Below, piece after piece: positions 9,448 to 18,200 of a stretch of DNA of 64,000 nucleotides (its first letter is position 1; each line of letters opens with the position of its first letter). The stretch lies in assembly GCA_039105265.1 (NCBI GenBank), contig JAPFFF010000027.1, positions 682,001 to 746,000 on the forward strand, given 5' to 3'. The notes beneath the pieces were generated by a model that was not told the origin of the DNA, did no database searches, and saw only the letters and a list, made by a program, of their open reading frames with translations. Made by a program: the position numbers and the translations under genes. Source of the stretch: Tritrichomonas musculus (taxonomy: Eukaryota > Parabasalia > Tritrichomonadida > Tritrichomonadidae).

Positions 9448-12400
9448 ATGCGTGCTTTTTTTTTACTAATTTTATTTGCTTATTCAAACCAAGGAAATAA
9501 AAATTGTTTAGCTCCTGTAATTATACAACCACCAAAATTTATTGATGCTGGCAGATACAAAAATTGCGACAATTTTAATGAAAATTTGACAATTAATGAA
9601 GATGTTACCGAAATTAAAGATGAAGCTTTTTATAATTGCAATAGATTACCAAAAGTAACAATTTCAAATAATGTTGCTGAAATTGGTGATAGAGTTTTTT
9701 TTAATTGCACTGGACTGAAAGAAGTAATTTTTGAATCAGATGTATTGTTCAAAATTGGCATTTCATGTTTTGCAAATTGTTATAATTTAAGAAAATTAGA
9801 GTTACCTGATAGTATAAAAGAAATGTGGAAGGGCTCTTTTTCAAACTGTCATAATTTAGAAACAATAAATATTCCAGCAAGTCTTAATTTTATATCAGAT
9901 AATACTTTTGAAAATTGCATAAATTTAAAAGGACCATTAAAAATCAGCGATTCGATTACTGAAATTGGAGCAAATGCTTTTTATAATTGCAGTAAATTAA
10001 GTGGTGATTTAATAATTCCTGATTCAGTTACAAAAATTGGTGATCTATCATTTTTTGGATGTTCTCTTTTGGAAACAGTTAAATTTGGCGAAAATCTAAT
10101 TTCCATTGGAGAAAAGTCTTTTTTAAATTGTAATAAATTAAGTGGAACTTTGATTATAACAAAATCAGTTACAAGCATTGGTAATGAAGCATTTAATAGC
10201 TTAGGTTTTACTAAATTAATTCTAGGAGAGAAGCTCGAAACAATTGGTAATAAAGCTTTTTATTCTTGCGAAAAATTAGAAGAATTAATGCTTCCAAATT
10301 CTTCAAAAACAATTGGAGAGTATTCTTTTTCTAATTGCATGTCTTTAAAAACAATCTCCTTTGGCAATGCTCTTCAAACAATTGGCAAATATGCCTTTTT
10401 CAATTGTACTAAAGTAAGTGGCGAACTCAAATTCCCTGATTCTTTAACAACTATTGGAGACCATTCTTTCAGTGATTGCTGGGCACTTTCAAATATAAGT
10501 TTTGGTCAAAAACTTGTAAAAATAGACCAATATGCTTTTGCTAATTGCAAAGGATTAAATTGCGAATTAATCTTCCCCGATTCATTAACAACAATTGGCG
10601 ATTATTCTTTCAGTGAATGCTCATCTTTAACAAAAGTGAAGTTTGGTAAAGCACTTCAAACAATTGGTAGTTATGCCTTTTTTAAATGTAATAAAGTAAG
10701 TGGCGAACTCAAATTCCCTGATTCCTTAACAACCATTGGAGACCATTCTTTCAGTGATTGCTTAGCACTTTCAAATATAATTTTTGGTCAAAAACTTGAA
10801 AAAATTGACCGATATGCCTTTGCTAATTGCAAAGGGTTAAATTGCGAATTGGTCTTTCCTGATTCATTAACAACAATTGGTGATTATTCTTTCAGTGAAT
10901 GTTCATCTTTAACAAAAGTTTCTTTTAATGAACAATTAAAATCAATTGGATTAGACGCTTTTTATAATTGCTCGGCACTAACTGGTGACCTGATATTCAA
11001 AGAAAGCCTTACTGAGATAGGAAACCGTGCTTTTTATGGTTGCACAAAACTTAATGGAACTCTTAAACTCTCGAGTTCAATAGAGACAATTGGTTCTTTT
11101 TGTTTCTCTCACATAGGCAAAATAAGAGGAAACTTAACTTTTCCAAAAGTCACTTCAATTGGTGAATCTGCCTTTGAAGGGTGTGTATCTCTTTCCGGTT
11201 CTATAGAAATTCCTGATTCATGCACAAAAATCGGCAGGTATGCTTTTGCACACTGTAAAGAATTTAAAGGTCAATTAAACCTATCAAATCAACTAGAGAT
11301 TTTGAATGAATACACCTTTTTTGGTTGCACTGGACTCTGTGGTGCATTGATCATTCCAGACTCCATTAAATCAATTGATTTATATTGCTTCTATTTTTGT
11401 TCAAACTTTACGAGTTTGGAATTTGGTCCTAATTCGAAGCTTGAAAGCATATCTCCTTGTTGCTTTAATAATTGCACTGGATTTCAAGGAGAATTAAAGC
11501 TGCCAGATATTGTTGAGATTGGATATCAAGCTTTTGCACATTGTTCAGGATTTGGTGGAGTTTTATCTTTTGGTGAGAATTTAAAAACCATTCAAAAAGA
11601 AGCATTTCTTAATTGTCATGGTTTCACAGGATTGATTTTTTCACCAAATTCGATATTTACGATCGAATATGGAGCATTTTTTGGCTGCTCAGGATTCAAA
11701 GGAGCTTTAAATTTACCAGATAAAGTTTCAGAAATTGGATCACTTGCTTTTGCCTTCTGTTCAGGTTTTGACAAGCTTGTAACACCATCGGATTTGAGTA
11801 TAGTCAATTTTGGCACTTTTTATAATTGTTCAGGTTTTAAAGGTGATTTTTATTTCTCTCCTAAATATTCAGAATTACATAATTACGCATTTTGTGGTTG
11901 CTCTGGATTCACTGGAAAACTTGTTCTTCGTGATATAAAATATTATGGGAAAAGTGTCTTCGAAAATTGCACTGGACTAACATCAATTGATTTTATAACA
12001 AATAATATTAAAACTATTTCAGAGAGCATGTTCAAAGGCTGCACAGGCCTCAGAGGGAAAATTGAATTTCCTCCAAATTCAATTGTTAGTAATAAATCTT
12101 TTGAAGGCTGTCCCAATATTAATGAAATCAATGTTGAAGTGATTTCCAAATTTTATCCATATTCATTTTCAAACCTCAAAAATTTGAAAGGGCCGATAAA
12201 GTTTTCAAATGTTGTTGAAATTATTCCTGAAGGACTCTTTTATAATTGCCAATCAATTGAAACAGTAGAAATGAGTAAACAAATCAGACAAATAGATAGT
12301 AGAGCCTTCTTTAATTGTATTAATTTGAAAGGCCCATTGATACTTCCTGTAGATGTCATTAGTATTGGTGAATTAGCATTCGCTAATACGAAGATATCTA

Positions 12401-13632
12401 ATATAACTTTCTTTCCACCAATGCCTCCTAGAGAATGTTATGCAAATTCTTTCCCAAACAATCAAATTTATGACCTTTCTGAAATTTACATTTATAATAG
12501 TTTTTGTGGTGCTATTATTGACGGAAAGGCTCAAGACATTCGTGTTGCTAATATTACATTACCAACACCACCAACTGAAATGTTTGAAATAGTTGATTGT
12601 GACTATAATATTGATGATTCCAATACATTAAATGATAAAATCACGAAAGCTTTTGATAAATATAAAAATGAGACTGGCAATATAAGAAAAATTGTTATTA
12701 TTGATGAGATAGGAGGATTTGAATTTTATTCTAATTTGGAACCAAATGAATACATTAAATATAGTCATGATGAAGGCACTTTTTTTGTTAATTTCAAAGA
12801 TGGAAACTTGAATATGATACTAAAACCAGAAAATTATCTTTTTGTAAATGTTAGTGAGTCAAATACTGGTAACCGTTTATCTGTGAGAGGAGGAGGTCCT
12901 GTATATATTAAATATGCAAAAGAACGCAAAAATTTGGTTTTTATTGATAATTTTGATATCAATAGCACAACAAACTTTACTATTGAACCTGCTACAGATT
13001 TTGTCTTTAATTCAGTTACTTTGGAAAATAAAGGAACTCTAAGAAACGAAAATGGAACAATGACGATTAATAAATTGAATGTTTCTCCGTACACCAATTT
13101 TACACTAGAAAGAGTCAAAGTGAATGAAATAAACACAAATCAAACTGCTACAATAGATATCAGAGACGGTTGTGACATTGAAAATGCAACAATTAATTAT
13201 TTAATGTATGAAAATGGACAATCAAATCCGATCTTATCTGGCCATTTCAGAACAAGTCCAAAAAAAATAAAATTTACAAAAGAAAGTAATGAAAAACTTG
13301 ATATCAATGAGAATTATATCATTGTTTCAGGATGGTTCGCTAATTCTAATTGTGATAGTTGGTTAGATAAAATTGATTTTGGCAATTCCGGATTCAACAA
13401 TAAATACTGTCACACAACGGACACAACTGTATCTGCTAGAACTCTTGATGGAGAAGAAGTTTATCAAAGTTTAATTGTGAGTTATACTGGTAAAAAGAAG
13501 AAGAAATTAAGCACCGGCGCTATTATTGGTATTGCAGTTGGAGCGGCTGCTTTTGTTGCTATTATTGTGGTTGTTGTCGTATTGGTTGTAAAACATAAGA
13601 AAAAGAAGATGGAGGTGTCTAATTCACCATAA
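9448..13632 (+). CDS. BspA-like leucine-rich-repeat (LRR_5) surface protein
   Basis: 1394 aa. ATG followed by a signal peptide (MRAFFLLILFAYSNQ). Residues about 40-1010 are more than 30 LRR_5/TpLRR units of the form PDSVTxIGxxAFxxCxxL, the family of trichomonad BspA-like surface proteins thought to act in adhesion. Residues about 1040-1345 are a beta-rich domain; its last part (GHF-SP-KIKF, FANSNCDSWLDKIDF, LIVSYTGKKKKKLSTGAIIGI) aligns with the membrane-proximal module of the 1-2640 product. One transmembrane helix (about 1354-1381) and a 13-residue basic tail follow. An internal 282-bp tandem duplication adds four LRRs. TAAA overlaps the stop. The tail ends SNSP and lacks the DSTF-like end of its neighbours. 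Confidence 0.93.
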   Translation: MRAFFLLILFAYSNQGNKNCLAPVIIQPPKFIDAGRYKNCDNFNENLTINEDVTEIKDEAFYNCNRLPKVTISNNVAEIGDRVFFNCTGLKEVIFESDVLFKIGISCFANCYNLRKLELPDSIKEMWKGSFSNCHNLETINIPASLNFISDNTFENCINLKGPLKISDSITEIGANAFYNCSKLSGDLIIPDSVTKIGDLSFFGCSLLETVKFGENLISIGEKSFLNCNKLSGTLIITKSVTSIGNEAFNSLGFTKLILGEKLETIGNKAFYSCEKLEELMLPNSSKTIGEYSFSNCMSLKTISFGNALQTIGKYAFFNCTKVSGELKFPDSLTTIGDHSFSDCWALSNISFGQKLVKIDQYAFANCKGLNCELIFPDSLTTIGDYSFSECSSLTKVKFGKALQTIGSYAFFKCNKVSGELKFPDSLTTIGDHSFSDCLALSNIIFGQKLEKIDRYAFANCKGLNCELVFPDSLTTIGDYSFSECSSLTKVSFNEQLKSIGLDAFYNCSALTGDLIFKESLTEIGNRAFYGCTKLNGTLKLSSSIETIGSFCFSHIGKIRGNLTFPKVTSIGESAFEGCVSLSGSIEIPDSCTKIGRYAFAHCKEFKGQLNLSNQLEILNEYTFFGCTGLCGALIIPDSIKSIDLYCFYFCSNFTSLEFGPNSKLESISPCCFNNCTGFQGELKLPDIVEIGYQAFAHCSGFGGVLSFGENLKTIQKEAFLNCHGFTGLIFSPNSIFTIEYGAFFGCSGFKGALNLPDKVSEIGSLAFAFCSGFDKLVTPSDLSIVNFGTFYNCSGFKGDFYFSPKYSELHNYAFCGCSGFTGKLVLRDIKYYGKSVFENCTGLTSIDFITNNIKTISESMFKGCTGLRGKIEFPPNSIVSNKSFEGCPNINEINVEVISKFYPYSFSNLKNLKGPIKFSNVVEIIPEGLFYNCQSIETVEMSKQIRQIDSRAFFNCINLKGPLILPVDVISIGELAFANTKISNITFFPPMPPRECYANSFPNNQIYDLSEIYIYNSFCGAIIDGKAQDIRVANITLPTPPTEMFEIVDCDYNIDDSNTLNDKITKAFDKYKNETGNIRKIVIIDEIGGFEFYSNLEPNEYIKYSHDEGTFFVNFKDGNLNMILKPENYLFVNVSESNTGNRLSVRGGGPVYIKYAKERKNLVFIDNFDINSTTNFTIEPATDFVFNSVTLENKGTLRNENGTMTINKLNVSPYTNFTLERVKVNEINTNQTATIDIRDGCDIENATINYLMYENGQSNPILSGHFRTSPKKIKFTKESNEKLDINENYIIVSGWFANSNCDSWLDKIDFGNSGFNNKYCHTTDTTVSARTLDGEEVYQSLIVSYTGKKKKKLSTGAIIGIAVGAAAFVAIIVVVVVLVVKHKKKKMEVSNSP
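10372..10935 (+). repeat. 282-bp tandem duplication inside the LRR array
   Basis: Two copies, 10372-10653 and 10654-10935, each encode four LRRs (94 residues) that share GELKFPDSLTTIGDHSFSDC, QYAFANCKGLNCEL and DYSFSECSSLTKV with few changes. The in-frame unit shows how the ectodomain lengthens by whole repeats. Confidence 0.85.
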
Positions 13633-14141
13633 AAAATATTTTAATAAAAACTAATTTCGAGTAAAATTCTCTTGATTTTCCTACATTTTGTTTATAAAAA
13701 AGTCTCTGATTCAAGATAAACCTTTGAATTTTATATATAATTATAACCTTTATGGACATTGGACATTTTTTTGATTAGTCATTTAATTGGATATTTCAAG
13801 GTTAAAAAAAACAAAAACCTGCGGGTAACCGTAAAAATTTGGTTATTTTTTTTTAAGAATTTGACTATAGAAATTGCTTAAAAATAGTAACTTTATTTTT
13901 ATCAAAATTGCAAACTAAAAAAAAAAAAAAAAAAATCAAATTATTGACCTTGACGATCAAAAAATTTGGTAATTTTGGTCTTTTTTTTTTTTGGATATTT
14001 TCATTATGGTCATGGACATTGGACATTTTAGCTATTTTTTTTTTCAAACAAACCTATTCAATTCCACTTTTTGGACACATTTTTGTAACGTACAAAAAAG
14101 GTTATATAATTAGAATATTATAATTTTCAAATATAAAATTC

Positions 14142-14190
14142 GATCGATTTTGTTTTGATTTTGTTTCAGTTTTTTAAAACAAAATCGATC
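14142..14190. repeat. Perfect 15-bp inverted repeat (hairpin)
   Basis: GATCGATTTTGTTTT at 14142-14156 is the reverse complement of 14176-14190, with a 19-nt spacer. It may be the core of a decayed element or an RNA hairpin; no neighbouring gene explains it. Confidence 0.6.
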
Positions 14191-14439
14191 CAAATTGATC
14201 AAAGGGCCTTCAAAATATCTAGTTTGGATAAAAATATAATTAGTATTTTAATATTATATTTTAAGAATACAAAAAGTTTATGAAATATAAACTTTTTCGA
14301 TTAAATGATTTAGCAAATTCATGAAAACTCAAAATGATCGCTAAAAATGATACTAAATAATGAAAAAAGCAGCATTGTAGATGATAAATGGACACCAACT
14401 AAAAAAAATATATTACTTTGATAGGAATAGCATCAGTGA

Positions 14440-14640
14440 TGAAGTACTAACACGAGCATAGCATCTTAATTGATGAGAATTACAATATACGAATTTGCGA
14501 TTTTGGTCTTTCAAGATGTCTACCAAATTAAATTCATGAAGAGAGCAAATTGTCGTTGATATAAAATATAGCCTCAGTTTGAATAAAAAGTGATTTGCAT
14601 TATGAGCCAAGTGTTGATGTCTGCGCGTTTGGAAATCCAG
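14440..14640 (+). pseudogene. Protein-kinase relic (subdomains VIb-IX)
   Basis: From base 14460 one frame reads ILIDENYNIRICDFGLS and then RCLPN before a stop, which is the catalytic-loop end plus DFG motif of a trichomonad kinase. After stops the same frame reads HYEPSVDVCAFGN, matching the Y-x-x-x-x-DVYSFG segment of subdomain IX. There is no ATG and several stops. It is an old, decayed host kinase gene fragment, not expressed as an intact kinase. Confidence 0.6.
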
Positions 14641-15180
14641 CTTCGATTAATGCACTTCATTATTAATAATTTATTTGCCCAAAATTGAAAATATAAATGA
14701 GTTTATCATGCTGTTTTTGATTTAATTATTCAATTCCACAGTATTGCTGCTATCTCTCGAGTGCCCATCAAGTTTTTTATATATCTTTAAAATTTTCAAA
14801 TTATTTTCTTTTATTTCATCAAAAAAATTATCAAATAAGCATAAATGTATTTGAAATTAATTTAGAAAGATCTTTATAGAGTAAAATAAGATAATAATTA
14901 TGACATACAATTTTTTTTTTTTATTTTTTGCTTTTTGTTTACCATAAAGTTTAAGTATACATTTAAAACAACAATATACCTAAATATTTTTATTATCAAG
15001 AATATTTTTATTGATAATTCGAATAATTAAAACTTTTATGAAAATATTAAGAGAAAGTATTTATTATTAAATTTTAGAGAAAAATAAAAACTTTTATATC
15101 ATTAATTTTTCAAACTAGTTTGAATTGAATTCTTTTAGATGGAGTTTTCACTCTCTTCTCAAAATATAATTATTTTATCT

Positions 15181-15204
15181 CAAAAAGTATACGTTTTTTT
15201 TTTT
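15181..15204 (+). promoter_or_regulatory. Conserved upstream element, copy 4
   Basis: CAAAAAGTATACGTTT plus a long T run. GTATAC is at 15187-15192, 95 nt before the ATG at 15288. Preceded by TCT, close to the 9322 copy (TT). Confidence 0.65.
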
Positions 15205-15287
15205 CTGTGGAAAAATTGAATTTAAATCAAATAAATAGATAAAATTTTAATTCACTTTAATATTTGTTGAAATAAGAAAAAAATTAG

Positions 15288-18200
15288 ATGTTTTTATTAA
15301 TATCATTTGTACTAGGAAACAATTATTGTGTTGGAACAAGTTATAGCTGCTCAAATTTATGCAAAAGTTTGATAAATACTTTTGATGGATACTATTCAAA
15401 TATACCAACAGATGATGACCTAAATGCCACTAGCAATTCAATGCACAATATATTCATATCAACAAATGTAGATTATGCTGAATCTAATCAAACAATTATA
15501 TTCTGTGATCCTTCACTTTATTATCTTTACAATAATCCTAAAACAATTACAATTAAAGATCACATTTATGTTGATTCAAAAAAGTTAAACGACGATGCAC
15601 CTATAAGTTTTAGAATTACAAGTTCGATTTCAAATGATGAATTCAGTATTGAAGTTATGACCAAAGAAGAATGTAACATTAAACCATTTATATTAGAATG
15701 CCATTACAATTCCTTGGTTCATATTAAATTTTGTACTGAAAATATTCCAGAAAATTTGATCACAATAAAGAAACAATATTCTTATAATTTCTATTTACCC
15801 AAAATATCAGATAATGTTAGAAAGCTTTTCAGTAATCCAGATCAATTTAAAGTCCAAGATATGATTTATTATTGTCTTTCAGATAAAGAAGAAAAGTGCA
15901 AAGATTATTCTTCATTTAAACCTCAATATATTGATTACCCATCACAAATTACAAGATATCCATGCTATCTTATAGTTGATCATTCAAAACCACAAATATT
16001 AGTTACTGAGAAACCATATTGTAACTATTATTCATGTTATAGTAGTTATGTTCATATTATTTGTCTATCTGGTTCAGATATTACCTATTATCCAGGATAT
16101 CAAATGGCTGATCGTTGGTTTAATGTTATTTTGCACCAAAATTCAATTGAAATGCCTAATTTATATTTTGAAGGTGATGGAGAATTTACTATCTCAACTA
16201 CTTCTAACATTTCTCTTTATTCGACCACCAAAACAAACAATAATCACCTAACTCTTAAATCAAGGCATCCTTATTACTATAGTGAATCCTACATACATGC
16301 TCTAAGGGAAGATTTAACTTTAGAAATTGATAATAAAATCAAAATTCATGAGTATTCATTGTTTAATGGACCTAAATGCTTAGCTGGGTTATTTGAACCA
16401 GGGAAATATTTAAGTGATGATGTATTCATAACATATAATGTAACAGCTGATACTTTAGTTGAAACTGAGTACGATTATGTCACTTATATGTTCAAAGAAG
16501 GCGTTCATGAAATTCCAAAAACATGGAAAAGTCGTTGTAGGTTCCAAGGAATTAATCCAAACAATACTCATTTCATTTTTGATGATGTTTATTCATATGA
16601 TGGTGATACAATTGATAACTTTATTGACGTTAATCGGCATCCATCATCAGGTTTTAATATGATTACAATTAAGCCAGCTGATTTCTTTTATCTAAGTTCA
16701 TTCAGATCCGTTTATCGTCCAGAGTATATTGATAAATATGTTATTCAAGTTAACAAAGATTTTGTTATGGATGGTAGAGGACCTAACTCAAATTTAGATG
16801 ACGATGAAATTGCACCTGACCAGTGCATAATTAAAGGCAATGGAACCATTAATTTTATTAGTTCTTCATTTATGGATGATGTACAGAAATACTGCCAAAT
16901 TGATGAAAATATTACATTGAATTATATTGGATCAAGATATCCAAAATACTATGTCTGCTTAGGTCAATCTTCAGAAGAAAAATGTAAATCAGAAATTCAT
17001 GGAGTTGAAAACATCAAGAATGCTAAATGGCTCTGGTTAAGAAATATTAGAACACGTTATTATCTTTATTCCTATTATCAAACATATGTTACCGATAAAT
17101 ATTATTACCATAACTTGTATTATTCTATTTTTAATGTAATATTAACTGCAAACTCAGAAGTAATCATTCCTTATTCTAAGTATGGAAGATTTTCAATAAA
17201 TGAAAATGCTTTTTCAAGCCTAGTTGCACAAAACCGTACTGCAAAAGTAATAATTTTATATGATGATGGATATAATGGTTACTCATATGACGACAGTTAT
17301 ACCAAACAAATATTATATATTGAAAATTACCAGCCTCCAACAGAAATTGATTTTCAAATTAACTTATATTATGGTAATATTAAGCTTTATATGAGATATT
17401 ACAAGAATTATAAAGTTAATTCAATCAAATTAAGAGGAAAAGGTCAAGTTTATATTAGAGAACCATATCAATCAATAATAGACATTTTTGATACTCCAGA
17501 AACCATTAAGTTTTCTATAAATAATGTCGATGATTATTCACAAATATGTTTATCAGATGAGCCAATCGAATCAAAAGATTTATATGATTTTGTTCTTTGC
17601 TCAAATTATGAACAATTTAAAGAGTATGATTCAAAATATCATTATGCAAATGCGTTTATTTATTTGGACATTTCATTAGACTTTAATAACAGCAGATATT
17701 ATTGTGATAATTTTTACTTTTTCAGAAATATAACTGCTTCAATTAGTCTTCCAAATAATGCTATATTTGTCATTGAAACATATTACTTTGAATTAACTTA
17801 TGATTACAATCATCGCTTTTATTCAAATGATAAAAACGATCAAAATAAGTTTATTTTTGACGTTAAAGAGAAACTTATCTTAAATTCCATCAAAGTAAAT
17901 TCAAATACTCCTTTGATTGAATTTACAAGCTCGAAAGAATCTGTTGAACTTCTTCCAAACCCATCGATTCAAAAAGTTACTGATACTTTTAAAATAAAAA
18001 TTCCTGATGATTTTACTGTTTATGCACCTGTTCCAAGTTATATAAACCATTTATTTGAAAAAGAAGTGCAGTATTCAAGTAATTGGGCATATTATTATTC
18101 AAGTGAAGAAGGCAAAAAACTATTCGGATCATTTCAATCAAATCCTTTTGAAGCAATAAAAGAAAGTGATGAAAATGTACCCGAAAATATTGTTTTAGCC

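Larger units (their letters stand above)
13633..15287. other. Intergenic region with kinase relic and hairpin
   Basis: 1.65 kb. It contains two copies of GGACATTGGACATTTT (13754-13769 and 14014-14029), a 15-bp hairpin at 14142-14190, a protein-kinase relic at about 14440-14640 and the conserved promoter-like element at 15181. The rest is A/T-rich sequence in which I see nothing. Confidence 0.7.
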
